Of a stretch of 64,000 nt of DNA, positions 19,247 to 30,209 are shown in pieces (position 1 is the stretch's first letter; the number at the start of each line of letters is the position of its first letter). The stretch spans positions 1 to 64,000 of the forward strand of contig NZ_JACJTQ010000031.1 of assembly GCF_014698735.1 (NCBI RefSeq), read 5' to 3'. The translations under genes and the position numbers were made by a program. The notes below the pieces were generated by a model. The model was not told the DNA's origin. It was given only the letters and a program-made list of their open reading frames with translations, and made no database searches. Origin of the DNA: Anabaena catenula FACHB-362 (GTDB taxonomy: Bacteria > Cyanobacteriota > Cyanobacteriia > Cyanobacteriales > Nostocaceae).

Positions 19247-21124
19247 ATGAGATCTCCCCAAACTAATCAGTTTGACTACGTAAAAATCGGACTGGCTTCT
19301 CCAGAAAGGATTCGAGCCTGGGGTGAACGGACTTTGCCTAATGGTCAGGTTGTGGGTGAAGTGACCAAGCCAGAAACTATCAATTACCGGACGCTGAAGC
19401 CAGAGATGGATGGTTTGTTCTGTGAACGCATCTTTGGACCAGCTAAAGACTGGGAATGTCATTGTGGCAAATATAAGCGTGTACGTCATAGAGGCATAGT
19501 TTGCGAACGCTGTGGAGTAGAAGTCACAGAGTCACGTGTCCGTCGTCACCGCATGGGCTTTATTAAGCTGGCAGCCCCGGTAGCTCATGTCTGGTATCTC
19601 AAGGGCATTCCTAGCTATATTGCTATTCTTTTAGATATGCCCCTGCGGGATGTTGAACAAATCGTCTACTTCAACTCCTATGTAGTTCTCGCACCGGGCA
19701 ACGCCGACACCCTCACCTACAAACAACTCCTCAGCGAAGACCAGTGGTTAGAAATCGAAGACGCAATTTATAGCGAAGATTCTCTCCTGGTCGGTGTAGA
19801 AGTAGGCATTGGGGCAGAGGCACTGCTGCGACTGTTGGCAGATATCAACCTCGAACAAGAAGCCGAAAACCTGCGAGAAGAAATCGGCAACGCCAAAGGA
19901 CAAAAACGCGCCAAACTCATCAAACGTCTACGGGTAATTGACAACTTCATCGCCACCGGTTCCAAACCAGAATGGATGGTCATGGCAGTGATTCCTGTCA
20001 TTCCTCCTGATCTGCGCCCTATGGTACAACTCGATGGCGGTAGATTCGCCACCAGCGACTTAAACGATTTATACCGTCGGGTGATTAACCGCAACAACCG
20101 TCTAGCTAGACTGCAAGAGATATTAGCTCCAGAAATCATCGTCCGTAACGAAAAACGGATGTTGCAAGAAGCAGTTGATGCCCTCATAGACAACGGTCGC
20201 CGAGGACGGACAGTGGTAGGTGCAAACAACCGCCCCCTCAAATCCCTCTCCGATATTATTGAGGGAAAACAAGGACGCTTCCGCCAAAACCTCTTAGGTA
20301 AACGGGTAGACTATTCCGGACGTTCAGTGATTGTCGTCGGGCCGAAGCTGAAAATCCACCAATGTGGACTACCCAGAGAAATGGCCATAGAACTATTTCA
20401 GCCTTTTGTGATCAATCGGTTGATTCGTTCCGGCATGGTGAACAACATCAAAGCCGCCAAAAAACTCATTTCTCGCAACGACCCCAGCGTTTGGGATGTG
20501 TTGGAAGAAGTGATTGAAGGGCATCCGGTGATGTTAAACCGCGCCCCCACCCTGCACCGTTTAGGGATTCAGGCCTTTGAACCAATATTAGTCGAAGGCA
20601 GAGCCATACAACTCCATCCTCTCGTCTGTCCAGCCTTTAACGCCGACTTTGACGGTGACCAAATGGCAGTTCACGTTCCCCTGTCATTAGAAAGTCAAGC
20701 CGAAGCCAGATTGTTGATGTTGGCTTCTAACAACATTCTTTCTCCTGCCACAGGTAAACCCATTGTCACCCCTAGCCAAGACATGGTATTGGGAGCATAT
20801 TATTTAACCGCCGAAAATCCCGCCGCCACCAAGGGTGCAGGTGGTTACTTTGCCTCCCTTGATGACGTGATTATGGCATATCACCAAGACCAAGTAGAAC
20901 TTCATGCCTATGTGTATGTCCGGTTTGATGGCGAAATGGAAACCAGTCAACCAGACACCGAACCACTAGAAGTGATCGAAAACAATGATGGAACTCGCAC
21001 ATTGTTGTATAAATTCCGCCGTGTTCGCCAAGATGCCCAAGGAGACTTGATTTCTCAGTATATCTACACTACTCCCGGTCGAGTGATTTATAACAAAGCC
21101 ATTCAAGAAGCCCTGGCTAGTTAG
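19247..21124 (+). CDS. rpoC1: RNA polymerase subunit gamma (RpoC1)
   Basis: The 625-residue protein is the N-terminal part of bacterial beta-prime, made as a separate gamma subunit in cyanobacteria and plastids. The zinc-binding region [20 protein letters not shown] lies near residue 70. The catalytic magnesium motif NADFDGD spans residues 465-471, with Asp467, Asp469 and Asp471. Other landmarks are the clamp and the [17 protein letters not shown] lid/rudder region. The 92-base spacer from rpoB contains a terminator-like hairpin. Length is normal for the family. Confidence 0.97.
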   Translation: MRSPQTNQFDYVKIGLASPERIRAWGERTLPNGQVVGEVTKPETINYRTLKPEMDGLFCERIFGPAKDWECHCGKYKRVRHRGIVCERCGVEVTESRVRRHRMGFIKLAAPVAHVWYLKGIPSYIAILLDMPLRDVEQIVYFNSYVVLAPGNADTLTYKQLLSEDQWLEIEDAIYSEDSLLVGVEVGIGAEALLRLLADINLEQEAENLREEIGNAKGQKRAKLIKRLRVIDNFIATGSKPEWMVMAVIPVIPPDLRPMVQLDGGRFATSDLNDLYRRVINRNNRLARLQEILAPEIIVRNEKRMLQEAVDALIDNGRRGRTVVGANNRPLKSLSDIIEGKQGRFRQNLLGKRVDYSGRSVIVVGPKLKIHQCGLPREMAIELFQPFVINRLIRSGMVNNIKAAKKLISRNDPSVWDVLEEVIEGHPVMLNRAPTLHRLGIQAFEPILVEGRAIQLHPLVCPAFNADFDGDQMAVHVPLSLESQAEARLLMLASNNILSPATGKPIVTPSQDMVLGAYYLTAENPAATKGAGGYFASLDDVIMAYHQDQVELHAYVYVRFDGEMETSQPDTEPLEVIENNDGTRTLLYKFRRVRQDAQGDLISQYIYTTPGRVIYNKAIQEALAS

Positions 21125-21137
21125 GAGCGATCTTGTA

Positions 21138-21293
21138 GCAGGGAGCAGGGAGCAGGGAGCAGGGAGCAGGGAGCAAGAAAGAGGAAACGGAGCGATCTTG
21201 CAAGCTTGCCGTGAGCGTAGCCGAACGGGAGCAAGGGGGAAAATACCTCTCCTCTGCACCCTGCCCCCCGCCCCCCTGCCTCTTCCCCCCCCT
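21138..21293. repeat. Repeat element in the rpoC1-rpoC2 spacer
   Basis: The spacer starts with five tandem GCAGGGA heptamers (21138-21172) and continues with AGAGGAAACGGAGC, a short unrelated block, then GGAAAATACCTCTCCTCT, GCACCCTGC and CCCTGCCTCTTC. The G-rich left part and C-rich right part make an imperfect inverted repeat. The same blocks in the same order occur inside rpoC2 at about 23070-23172, so this is a copy of one repeat family present both between and within the polymerase genes. Confidence 0.75.
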
Positions 21294-21333
21294 TACTTAT
21301 TAAGTATTAATTTTTAATTGGAGCAAAGCGACT

Positions 21334-24300
21334 ATGATTTTTCGTAACGTTGTTGTTAACAAAAGTCAGCTGAGAAATTTAATATCCTGGGCATTTACCC
21401 ATTATGGAACAGCCCGCACCGCCGTCATGGCAGACAAACTCAAAGATTTAGGGTTTCGTTATGCCACCAAAGCCGGAGTATCCATCAGTGTAGATGATCT
21501 CATGGTTCCGCCCTCCAAGCGATCGCTCCTAGAAGCAGCCGAAGAAGAAATCCTCAGCACCGAAGCTCGGTTTAAACGAGGGGAAATCACCGAAGTTGAA
21601 CGCTTCCAAAAAGTTATCGACACCTGGAACGGAACCAGCGAAAGCCTCAAAGACGAAGTAGTTGCCCACTTCAAAGCCACCGACCCTCTCAACTCAGTCT
21701 ACATGATGGCCTTCTCTGGAGCCAGAGGTAACATCTCCCAAGTCCGCCAATTAGTGGGAATGCGCGGACTCATGGCAGATCCCCAAGGGGAAATCATTGA
21801 CTTACCCATCAAAACCAACTTCCGGGAAGGACTCACCGTCACCGAATACATCATCTCCAGTTATGGAGCCAGAAAAGGACTAGTAGACACCGCACTCCGC
21901 ACCGCCGACTCAGGATATCTCACCCGCCGACTAGTAGACGTATCCCAAGACGTAATCATTCGGGAATTTGACTGTGGCACCACCAGAGGCATACCCCTGC
22001 GGGACATGACCGAAGGAGCCAAAGTCCTCATCCCCATTGGCACCAGACTCATGGGGCGAGTAGTAGCCCAAGACGTAATTCACCCCACCACCGGTGAAAT
22101 CATCGCCCCCCGCAACACCCCCATGGATGACGACCTAGCCGCACTCATCCAAGCAGCCAAAGTCAAAGAAGTGATGGTGAGGAGTCCTCTCACCTGCGAA
22201 GCAGCCCGTTCAGTATGTCAGCACTGCTACGGCTGGAGTTTGGCACACGCCAAAATGGTAGACCTAGGGGAAGCAGTGGGTATCATTGCTGCCCAAAGTA
22301 TCGGTGAACCCGGAACTCAGCTAACCATGCGGACTTTCCACACCGGCGGCGTATTCACCGGCGAAGTTGCCCAACAAGTCCGCTCCAAAATTGACGGTGT
22401 CGTCAAAATCTCTCGTAAACTCAAAACCCGTCCCTATCGCACCCGTCACGGTGAAGACGCACTCTATGCCGAAACCAACGGACTCCTAGAAATCCAAAAT
22501 CCCAAGTCCAAAGGTGCAGACCCAGACACCCAACCCCTAGAAGGCAAACACCAAGAAATTCAAGTCACCCAAGGTTCTACCTTATATATTCACGAAGGAC
22601 AAAAAGTCAAACTGGGGCAGCTGTTAGCAGAAGTTGCCCTAGGAGGCAGAACCACCCGCACCAACACTGAAAAAGCCGTCAAAGACGTAGCCTCAGACCT
22701 AGCCGGAGAAGTGCAGTTTGCAGACGTAGTTTCTGAACAAAAAACCGACCGTCAGGGCAACACCACCACCACAGCCTCTAGAGGCGGATTGATTTGGATT
22801 CTTTCTGGAGAAGTATATAACCTGCCCCCAGGAGCAGAGTTAGTAGTCAAAAATGGCGACAGCATAGAAACCAACGGCGTATTAGCTGAAACCAAACTCA
22901 CCAGTGTGCATGGTGGAGTAGTGCGGCTGCCAGAAATCATCCCCGGTAAAGCCACCAGAGAAATCGAAATCATCACCGCCTCAGTAGTCCTAGACCAAGC
23001 CACAGTCACAGTCCACAGTTCCCAAGGGCGAAATAATTATTTAGTGCATACAGGAGAAGGTTACAGAGAACAGGGAACAGGGAATAGGGAAGAGGAAACA
23101 GAGCAGCCAGAAGGGAGCAACGGGGAAAATACCTCTCCTCTGCACCCTGCACTCCGCCTCCCTGCCTCTTCTGCCCAGACCTTCAATCTCCGTGCCACTC
23201 CTGGAACCAAAGTACAGAATGGTCAGGTAGTTGCCGAGCTAATTGATGACCGTTATCGCACCACCACCGGGGGATTCTTGAAATTCGCCGGCGTAGAAGT
23301 TCAGAAAAAAGGCAAAGCCAAGCTGGGTTATGAAGTAGTCACCGGTGGCACACTGTTGTGGATTCCTGAAGAAACCCACGAAGTCAATAAAGACATTTCC
23401 TTGTTGATAGTAGAAGATGGTCAGTTTGTCGAAGCCGGCACCGAAGTAGTCAAAGACATCTTCTGTCAAACCAGCGGAGTCATAGAAGTTACCCAAAAGA
23501 ACGACATCTTGCGAGAAGTAGTGATTAAGCCAGGGGAACTGTTGATGGTCGATGACCCAGAATCAGTCATGGGGCGCGACAATACCTTCCTTCAACCCGG
23601 AGAAGAACTTCTGGGAACAGTTGCCACCGAACTTCGCTACATTCAATACATAGAATCTCCCGAAGGACCTGCCCTATTGAGCCGTCCTGTAATTGAATTT
23701 GCAGTTCCCAGTAACCCAGACCTGCCCTCCACCACCTCAGTTAGCCAACAGACCGGACGCTCAATTCAACTCCGAGCCGTGCAACGTCTGCCCTACAAAG
23801 ATTCAGAACGAGTCAAATCTGTAGAAGGAGTAGAACTGCTGCGGACTCAATTAGTATTAGAAATTGAGCAAGAAGGAGAGCAAGATCATAGTTCCTCACC
23901 CTTGGCAGCAGACATTGAACTAGTCCCCGACTCAGAAAATCCAGAACTTCAGCGGTTGCAGTTGGTGATATTAGAGTCCTTGGTGATTCGTCGAGACATT
24001 GCTGCTGATGCTACCCAAGGATCAACTCAAACCACCTTAGAAGTAGAAGATGGATTGAGCATTGTGCCTGGCTCAGTGGTAGCACGGACACAGATATTGT
24101 GTAAAGAAGGCGGCATAGTCAGAGGAGTAAGAAAAGACGCAGAAGCAGTGCGCCGTTGCTTAGTCTTGCGCGACAACGACATGATTTCCATCTCTACCAC
24201 CACCCCACCCAAAGTCAAAAAAGGCGACCTGTTAGTTGAAGGAACAGAAATCGCCCCTGGTGTTTTAGTTTCAGAATCTGGACAAGTGGTAGAAGTAAAA

Positions 24301-25551
24301 GCAGAGAATGCAGGGGCTAGAGTATCGAATGTAGGAAAAGAAGAGTCTTCTCTTTCCACCACACCCTATTCCATCACCCTCCGCATTGGTCGCCCTTACC
24401 GAGTCAGTCCGGGAGCAGTGTTGCAAATAGAAGATGGGGACTTGGTGCAACGGGGAGACAACCTCGTGTTATTGGTGTTTGAACGGGCGAAAACTGGAGA
24501 CATTATTCAAGGTCTGCCCCGGATTGAAGAACTATTAGAAGCCCGCAAACCCAAAGAAGCCTGTATCTTGTGCCGTCGTCCAGGATTGGTGAAGGTGGTA
24601 TATGGAGACGGTGACGAAATCACCAGCATCACCCGTGAAGCTTACGCCATCAAGGTTGTAGAATCCAACGGAGTCATCACCGACTATCCCCTCGGACCCG
24701 GACAAAACCTCATGGTTCCCGACGGCGCTCATGTTCTAGCCGGTCAACCTCTGACAGATGGACCCTCCAACCCCCACGAGATTTTAGAAATATTCTTTAG
24801 TCTCGGTTCCGAAGATGGCATCTATGCCTGTGCTAGTCATGCCTTGCAAAAAGTACAGAGCTTCTTGGTTAACGAAGTGCAAATGGTTTATCAGTCCCAA
24901 GGCATTGATATTGCTGACAAACACATAGAAGTAATTGTCCGGCAGATGACCAACAAAGTCCGTATCGATGATGGTGGTGACACCACCATGTTGCCTGGGG
25001 AACTGGTAGAACTGCGCCAAGTGGAACAAGTCAATGAAGCTATGTCTATCACCGGTGGAGCAAAGGCACAGTATACCCCCGTGTTGTTGGGTATCACCAA
25101 GGCATCTCTCAACACCGACAGTTTCATCTCCGCTGCATCGTTCCAAGAAACCACCAGAGTCTTGACTGAAGCCGCCATTGAGGGTAAATCTGACTGGCTG
25201 CGAGGCTTGAAAGAAAACGTGATCATTGGGCGGTTGATTCCGGCTGGTACAGGCTACAACACCTATGAAGAGACTACCACCATTGATGACTATGGAACTG
25301 ACCTAGGGGCAGGAGTCTTGGATGAAGTTGATGATTCCTTAGACATGGTGTTGGATGACCGTACAGCCAAGCTCTATAGCCTTGATACTCCTAGTTTAGG
25401 AGATGGTAGTTATGGGGGCAGAAGAGACTCCAAGTCGGTGTTAGATGATGATGATGATGATTTGATTGCTGATGAAGTCAGTGATTTGGTAGAGGAAGAA
25501 GAAGAGGAAGACTACGAGGATGATGATGATGATGATTTCGATGAAGAATAA
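21334..25551 (+). CDS. rpoC2: RNA polymerase beta-prime subunit (RpoC2)
   Basis: The 1405-residue protein is the C-terminal part of beta-prime. The bridge helix and trigger loop lie near the N-terminus ([20 protein letters not shown], about residue 310-330), followed by the very long cyanobacterial insertion (SI3) in the trigger loop and the conserved [19 protein letters not shown] near residue 1055. About residues 579-614 are low-complexity and come from repeat DNA also found in the rpoC1-rpoC2 spacer. The C-terminus is an acidic tail of Asp and Glu. A terminator follows at 25575-25606. Confidence 0.97.
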   Translation: MIFRNVVVNKSQLRNLISWAFTHYGTARTAVMADKLKDLGFRYATKAGVSISVDDLMVPPSKRSLLEAAEEEILSTEARFKRGEITEVERFQKVIDTWNGTSESLKDEVVAHFKATDPLNSVYMMAFSGARGNISQVRQLVGMRGLMADPQGEIIDLPIKTNFREGLTVTEYIISSYGARKGLVDTALRTADSGYLTRRLVDVSQDVIIREFDCGTTRGIPLRDMTEGAKVLIPIGTRLMGRVVAQDVIHPTTGEIIAPRNTPMDDDLAALIQAAKVKEVMVRSPLTCEAARSVCQHCYGWSLAHAKMVDLGEAVGIIAAQSIGEPGTQLTMRTFHTGGVFTGEVAQQVRSKIDGVVKISRKLKTRPYRTRHGEDALYAETNGLLEIQNPKSKGADPDTQPLEGKHQEIQVTQGSTLYIHEGQKVKLGQLLAEVALGGRTTRTNTEKAVKDVASDLAGEVQFADVVSEQKTDRQGNTTTTASRGGLIWILSGEVYNLPPGAELVVKNGDSIETNGVLAETKLTSVHGGVVRLPEIIPGKATREIEIITASVVLDQATVTVHSSQGRNNYLVHTGEGYREQGTGNREEETEQPEGSNGENTSPLHPALRLPASSAQTFNLRATPGTKVQNGQVVAELIDDRYRTTTGGFLKFAGVEVQKKGKAKLGYEVVTGGTLLWIPEETHEVNKDISLLIVEDGQFVEAGTEVVKDIFCQTSGVIEVTQKNDILREVVIKPGELLMVDDPESVMGRDNTFLQPGEELLGTVATELRYIQYIESPEGPALLSRPVIEFAVPSNPDLPSTTSVSQQTGRSIQLRAVQRLPYKDSERVKSVEGVELLRTQLVLEIEQEGEQDHSSSPLAADIELVPDSENPELQRLQLVILESLVIRRDIAADATQGSTQTTLEVEDGLSIVPGSVVARTQILCKEGGIVRGVRKDAEAVRRCLVLRDNDMISISTTTPPKVKKGDLLVEGTEIAPGVLVSESGQVVEVKAENAGARVSNVGKEESSLSTTPYSITLRIGRPYRVSPGAVLQIEDGDLVQRGDNLVLLVFERAKTGDIIQGLPRIEELLEARKPKEACILCRRPGLVKVVYGDGDEITSITREAYAIKVVESNGVITDYPLGPGQNLMVPDGAHVLAGQPLTDGPSNPHEILEIFFSLGSEDGIYACASHALQKVQSFLVNEVQMVYQSQGIDIADKHIEVIVRQMTNKVRIDDGGDTTMLPGELVELRQVEQVNEAMSITGGAKAQYTPVLLGITKASLNTDSFISAASFQETTRVLTEAAIEGKSDWLRGLKENVIIGRLIPAGTGYNTYEETTTIDDYGTDLGAGVLDEVDDSLDMVLDDRTAKLYSLDTPSLGDGSYGGRRDSKSVLDDDDDDLIADEVSDLVEEEEEEDYEDDDDDDFDEE
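23068..23174. repeat. In-frame repeat copy inside rpoC2
   Basis: This stretch contains AGAGGAAACAGAGC, then GGAAAATACCTCTCCTCT, GCACCCTGC and CCCTGCCTCTTC, matching the spacer element at 21138-21293 block by block. It encodes about residues 579-614, which are rich in Glu, Gly, Pro and Ser, and lies within the large SI3 insertion of the subunit. The open reading frame is kept. Confidence 0.75.
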
Positions 25552-25574
25552 AGCTCAAAGATAATCGTTGAAAG

Positions 25575-25606
25575 GGCAAAAGAAATTTATCTTTTGCCTT
25601 TTTTTG
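25575..25606 (+). terminator. Intrinsic terminator of the rpoB-rpoC2 cluster
   Basis: GGCAAAAG (25575-25582) pairs with CTTTTGCC (25591-25598) around an 8-base loop and is followed by TTTTTTT. It lies 23 bases after the rpoC2 stop, a textbook intrinsic terminator. Confidence 0.85.
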
Positions 25607-25663
25607 TCCTCAGTTTTGCTTTGGGAAGCGATACCAAATGTGAGATTGCAGAGAGTTATAGAT

Positions 25664-26050
25664 TTATATTTTCTGACTTGCCAAAAACTGACGCAAACTT
25701 AACAAACTCAGCGTTTGCCCTAACTTCAAAGGTAAAATTGACACACCTTCTAGGCGAGACTGTACCCAACCCTCTCCCCAGTACCACTCGTGAAAACCAT
25801 CAATACCGTTACTAAGTAGCAAGCGCAGACAATTAGGTTTTACCACATCAACATGATGATGTATTTGAACTAACCCAGTTGAAGTAGTAAAATCAAATCC
25901 GGTTTCCAGTGTTTCTGGCATTCCAGGAGCAAAACTTTGTCCTAAAAGCCATTTTTGCAGTTGTGCCGGTCGCAGTAGACTATCGTGAATGGCATTGACT
26001 GAAGCTTCAATTTCAATGCGTATTTGGCTTTGTTGAAAAGTACCTAGCAT
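25664..26050 (-). CDS. SRPBCC-fold protein
   Basis: The 128-residue protein resembles the SRPBCC/START-like family (polyketide cyclase, CoxG type): an N-terminal strand QIRIEIEASVNAIHDSLL, then PAQLQKWLLGQ, a beta-sheet middle and a C-terminal helix. Such proteins bind hydrophobic ligands in a deep pocket. The ligand is unknown and the match rests on pattern recognition. It is convergent with rpoC2 and divergent from hslO. Confidence 0.65.
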   Translation of the reverse strand: MLGTFQQSQIRIEIEASVNAIHDSLLRPAQLQKWLLGQSFAPGMPETLETGFDFTTSTGLVQIHHHVDVVKPNCLRLLLSNGIDGFHEWYWGEGWVQSRLEGVSILPLKLGQTLSLLSLRQFLASQKI

Positions 26051-26268
26051 AGTGATTAGTAATTGGTAATTGGTAATTGGGAAAGAGGTTTATCATCAAT
26101 TCAAGGGTTTAAATCCCCTACTCCAACTGTCTTCAATTTTGTGAAAGTGACCTGCTGTCGGCACTATTTTGAATTTTGAATTGTTAATCACTTGGACATC
26201 TCCCTACCTCCTAGTCCCCAGAGAACTTACAATAAAAAGGTCATCTTATTAAGAATTGTAAGGGTTTC

Positions 26269-27168
26269 ATGGCGGATCAGTTAATTCGCGCTACAGCAGC
26301 TGACGGAGGAATTCGTGCAGTAGGTGTGATTACCACACGCTTAACAGAAGAAGCACGAGTGAGACATAAGCTTTCTTATGTGGCTACAGCAGCATTAGGA
26401 AGAACTATGTCAGCGGGTTTGTTGATGGCTTCTAGTATGAAGCGTGTTGGATCTAGGGTCAATGTGCGAGTGAAGGGCGATGGACCCTTAGGTGGTATAT
26501 TGGTAGATGCAGGCTTAGATGGTACGGTACGTGGCTATGTGGGCAACCCAACAGTGGAATTACCTCCTAATGCTAAAGGTAAGCTAGATGTTGGCGGTGC
26601 TGTGGGTAGTGGCTATCTCTATGTTGTTCGAGATATTGGCTATGGTTATCCTTACTCTAGTACAGTAGAACTTGTTTCCGGTGAAATTGGCGATGATGTT
26701 GCTCATTACCTAGTAACTTCAGAACAAACACCTTCAGCTTTGGTTTTAGGTGTCTTCGTGGGGTTAGGTGGCGTTACAGCATCTGGAGGCATACTGGTAC
26801 AAGTATTACCCAAAGCTGCTAGAGATGAAGCCTTAGTCGCAAAGCTAGAATCAAGGGTTTCTGCATTATCAGGTTTTACGCCATTATTGCAAGCTGGAAA
26901 AACGTTAACGGAAATTTTGACTGATCTACTGGGAGATATGGGGCTGAACATATTTCCAGAAAGTCAGATGCTACGCTTCCACTGTGGTTGCTCCTTTGAT
27001 AGGGTACTAGGGGCGCTCAAGATATTGGGAGAAGCAGAACTGCAAGATATGATTATTAAAGATGATGGTGCGGAAGCAACTTGTGATTTTTGTGGTCAAG
27101 TTTACCAAGCGAGTAGCGATCATCTAGCTCAACTAATTGTTGATTTGCAGGCAGAACCTTCTACCTGA
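26269..27168 (+). CDS. hslO: Redox-regulated chaperone Hsp33
   Basis: The 299-residue protein is Hsp33, a cytoplasmic holdase chaperone switched on by oxidation. The four zinc-binding cysteines are present as HCGCSF (near residue 240) and CDFCGQVY (near residue 272); oxidation of these releases zinc and unfolds the linker. The N-terminal domain has the usual DQLIRATAADGGIRAVGV start. Cotranscription with neighbours is not suggested. Length is normal. Confidence 0.93.
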   Translation: MADQLIRATAADGGIRAVGVITTRLTEEARVRHKLSYVATAALGRTMSAGLLMASSMKRVGSRVNVRVKGDGPLGGILVDAGLDGTVRGYVGNPTVELPPNAKGKLDVGGAVGSGYLYVVRDIGYGYPYSSTVELVSGEIGDDVAHYLVTSEQTPSALVLGVFVGLGGVTASGGILVQVLPKAARDEALVAKLESRVSALSGFTPLLQAGKTLTEILTDLLGDMGLNIFPESQMLRFHCGCSFDRVLGALKILGEAELQDMIIKDDGAEATCDFCGQVYQASSDHLAQLIVDLQAEPST

Positions 27169-27328
27169 AATAAGTATAAAAAGATACTATGTTTAGGGGT
27201 TGCAAATGGTATGTATGGAGATAGGTCTTGAAAAAATAGCTTTTTAATGACGTTAAAGAAAGCTAATATGGCAAAAATGGAATTATCGGTCTAACACAGA
27301 CCGCCATTCAATTACTTTGGTGTGAGAG

Positions 27329-29422
27329 ATGACAGAGCGAGATATTCCAGACAGTTGGTCTCCAGCCAGAGCAAGAAAGCCAGATCAAAAGACAAAACCA
27401 TCCCGAACTTCACAAGTCGGGAAATCTCAAGCATCTGGTGTCCCAGCTACTGGTTCTAACTCTAAGTCAGTGAAGCAGCGAAAAGAGAACGATACCGAAG
27501 GATTACCTATAATTAACCATTCAGATGAAAATTATAACCTCAGTAATCTGATTGAGAAAATACCTCGCTGGATGAGAGGCTGGGTGTTTTGGTCAGTATT
27601 GCTAACTTTGATTCCTGGTAGTGTGGCCTTTTTGTCAATAGCGATGCTGCTGAAGTTACCATCAGCACCAAACTGCCCAAAAATTTTCTGGCCTTTGGCG
27701 AGTGCGTCAGTACGCTTACACTGCGGTCAGTTAGCTGCTTCAAAGCAAACTATAAATGACTTGCTCCAAGCGATCGCTCTGGTGAAGGAACTGCCACAGA
27801 ATCACCCCCTCAGGGGACAAATTAATACTTTTTTAGAAGAATGGTCACGAGATATTTTACAGCTTGCTGATCAAAGTTTCCAAGCTGGGAATTTAGAGGA
27901 AGCGATCGCTACTGCTCGTCAAATTCCCGAAGATTTGGAAGCTCGTAAACTAGTAGAAGAGCAAATTACCAAATGGCAGTCTATCTGGTCAAAGGCAGAA
28001 GCAATCTACCAAGAATCGGAAAAAGAACTGCGCCAAAGGAATTGGCAATCAGCTTTTATGCTGTCATCTAAACTGTTGCGTGTTAACAATAAATATTGGG
28101 CATCTACCAAATACGACCAATTAAATAACATCATTGTGACAGCGCGGGAAGATGGCGAGAAGCTCTATAAGGCTGAAAATCTAGCAGCAAAGCGCTCAGT
28201 CAATGACTTACTAGCAGCTATTAAATTGGCTGAGTCAATTAAGCCAGATAGTTACTTGCATCAAAAAGCGCAGGAATTGATTCCCGAATTTGGACGCAAG
28301 ATGCTGAATTTGGCAAAAGCAAGAATGGAAAAACGAGATGCGGATACAGCCCTAGAAATTGTCAGACAAATTCCGCCAATTGCTTCCTTACAAACTGAAA
28401 TCGATGATTTTATTGTTTTGGGTGAAGCACAAAGGAGCGCTTGGACAGGTACTGTTTTTGGTTTAGAGGCAGCAATTTCTCAAGCACAACAAATTGATGC
28501 TTCTAGAGAAAATTATGATCAAGCACAACAGCTGATTGCTCGTTGGCAATTAGAAATTGAAGATGTTTCTCGTTTAGAAAAAGCTCGAAACCTAGCTAGT
28601 CAAGGCACAATTAACGAGTTAACTGCGGCAATTTCTGAAGTACAGATGATTCCTGATAGTAACCCCCGCGCTAACGAAGCTAGGCAGGAAATGGGACGTT
28701 GGCGTGGACAAGTGGAGTCTATTGAAGACCGACCTTATTTAGACCGTGCTGAACAAATAGCTCTATTAGAGGACATTAGCTCTTTACAAGCTGCGATCGC
28801 AGAGGCAGGTCAAATCCGATCTGGTCGTGCCTTATATCCAGAAGCACGGAAAAAAATTAGCACTTGGACAGCTAAAATTCAGCGAATTCAAGATCAACCT
28901 TATCTAGATCAAGCACGCATCATCGCTGACAGTGGTGATTTAAATGCTGCTGTCAAGGAAGCACAAAAAATTGCTTCATCAGGACGGGCGCTTGCGAGTG
29001 AAGCCCAAACAGCAGTTGATACTTGGCAAGAGCAAATCCGTGCCAGAGAAAACTGGCAAAAAGCAAGAGAAGTGGCAATTACTGGCACACCAGAAGCTTT
29101 AGCTGAGGCAATACGGTTAGCTGATCGGGTTTCAAACCGTAACGTCTTACGTATGGATGCAAATGTGGCTATTGATCAATGGAGTCAACAATTGTTACAA
29201 ATGGCACGCTCTCAAAGCGAGTTTGATGTTGCTAGAAGCATTCAAACTGCTCGGTTAATTCCACGAGGTAGTTCTGCTTACAGAGATGCCCAAGAACAAA
29301 TTAAAACTTGGCGACAATTTATTCTGCCTAAGTCATCACCTGAGCCTTCACCTGAGTTATCGTCTGAGCCTTCACCGGCAATTGAGCAATCTCAGCCATC
29401 ACCAACTAGTGATGGGTTATAA
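27329..29422 (+). CDS. Membrane-anchored helical-repeat protein
   Basis: This 697-residue protein has a charged, disordered N-terminus (1-75), a single transmembrane helix (about 84-108) and a long extracytoplasmic or cytoplasmic part of imperfect helical repeats of about 50-60 residues, each with a pattern like A-x-x-I-A...AI-x-x-A-x-x-I and a conserved Trp (for example at GRWRGQVE, STWTAKIQ, DTWQEQIR). The tail is Pro/Ser/Glu-rich. Cyanobacterial relatives are sometimes labelled 'chromosome segregation ATPase', but no nucleotide-binding motif is visible, so I reject that. A scaffold role is inference. An intrinsic terminator follows. Confidence 0.7.
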   Translation: MTERDIPDSWSPARARKPDQKTKPSRTSQVGKSQASGVPATGSNSKSVKQRKENDTEGLPIINHSDENYNLSNLIEKIPRWMRGWVFWSVLLTLIPGSVAFLSIAMLLKLPSAPNCPKIFWPLASASVRLHCGQLAASKQTINDLLQAIALVKELPQNHPLRGQINTFLEEWSRDILQLADQSFQAGNLEEAIATARQIPEDLEARKLVEEQITKWQSIWSKAEAIYQESEKELRQRNWQSAFMLSSKLLRVNNKYWASTKYDQLNNIIVTAREDGEKLYKAENLAAKRSVNDLLAAIKLAESIKPDSYLHQKAQELIPEFGRKMLNLAKARMEKRDADTALEIVRQIPPIASLQTEIDDFIVLGEAQRSAWTGTVFGLEAAISQAQQIDASRENYDQAQQLIARWQLEIEDVSRLEKARNLASQGTINELTAAISEVQMIPDSNPRANEARQEMGRWRGQVESIEDRPYLDRAEQIALLEDISSLQAAIAEAGQIRSGRALYPEARKKISTWTAKIQRIQDQPYLDQARIIADSGDLNAAVKEAQKIASSGRALASEAQTAVDTWQEQIRARENWQKAREVAITGTPEALAEAIRLADRVSNRNVLRMDANVAIDQWSQQLLQMARSQSEFDVARSIQTARLIPRGSSAYRDAQEQIKTWRQFILPKSSPEPSPELSSEPSPAIEQSQPSPTSDGL

Positions 29423-29433
29423 TGGGTAATTGG

Positions 29434-29468
29434 AAAAAGGGGACTGTGTAAAATCAGCCCCTTTTTTT
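29434..29468 (+). terminator. Intrinsic terminator after the helical-repeat gene
   Basis: AAAAAGGGGACTG pairs with CAGCCCCTTTTT (one bulged A) around an 8-base loop, and the T-run continues. It begins 12 bases after the stop of the 697-residue protein gene. Confidence 0.8.
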
Positions 29469-29532
29469 GTTTAATTTAATATTATTCATTTAGTGCAAGT
29501 CTAACCCAACTACGGAAAGCGCGAGTTATAGT

Positions 29533-30075
29533 TTATTTGGCTTCTAACATTGTCACTCTCTCTTCAAGAGTAACGATTCTTTGAATTATTGGTATCTCGG
29601 AAGCAGAATTAAGGTAATTAGCTAAAGCATTAACTACAATATCTGTTTGAGACATTCCGGTTTTTTCTATATGATTATTGAGTTTTCTCAAAATATATAG
29701 TGGAACTCTTACGGCAATTTGAGCTTTCTTTCTAGGTGATAATCCTTTAGTTTTTGGTTCTACAGTCAATGGATCTACAGCTTCTGAAGGGTAATAGTCG
29801 TCCTTGTTGTATACTTTGTAGTCATCATGACGAATCACAAAGCATCTTCTATAAAAATACTCTGGGCTTTCATTTCTTGAATTAGGAGGTGTATCATCTT
29901 CCAGTTCTGCATAACCAATCAATTTTTCTCTAACTTCAATTTCAGATTGGTGGGATTTGGAAATTCCTTGTCTTGTCTCAAAATATCTGTCTTGTTCTCG
30001 AACCCAAGGATAATTATTTGGATCATCAAGCCAAACAATCTTTTTTTCGTGTTCAATATTGTAGTAATTCGGCAT
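29533..30075 (-). CDS. Hypothetical protein with ribbon-helix-helix-like C-terminus
   Basis: The 180-residue protein has an N-terminal region (about 1-105) rich in charged and aromatic residues without a recognised domain. The segment from about 112 to 155, RKKAQIAVRVPLYILRKLNN followed by two helices, looks like a ribbon-helix-helix DNA-binding fold. The last 20 residues form a short coiled coil. It could be an antitoxin-like regulator, but no toxin gene is adjacent. An alternative frame at 29919-30101 overlaps and is rejected. Function unknown. Confidence 0.55.
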   Translation of the reverse strand: MPNYYNIEHEKKIVWLDDPNNYPWVREQDRYFETRQGISKSHQSEIEVREKLIGYAELEDDTPPNSRNESPEYFYRRCFVIRHDDYKVYNKDDYYPSEAVDPLTVEPKTKGLSPRKKAQIAVRVPLYILRKLNNHIEKTGMSQTDIVVNALANYLNSASEIPIIQRIVTLEERVTMLEAK

Positions 30076-30209
30076 ACTTTTATCTTTCTAAGTACCTCCA
30101 TATCCTAACTTTGCCATGCGATGTATGTCAAGTGCATGGCAAAACAAAAAAATCCCTTTCTGTGCGCTCTCTTCTTTGCGACTCTGCTCCTCTGCGTGAG
30201 AAAAAAATT

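Noticed and set aside
21138-21172. Tandem GCAGGGA heptamers as a possible CRISPR array
   Set aside because: The units are directly adjacent without spacers and part of a known style of heptanucleotide repeat; no cas genes are present.
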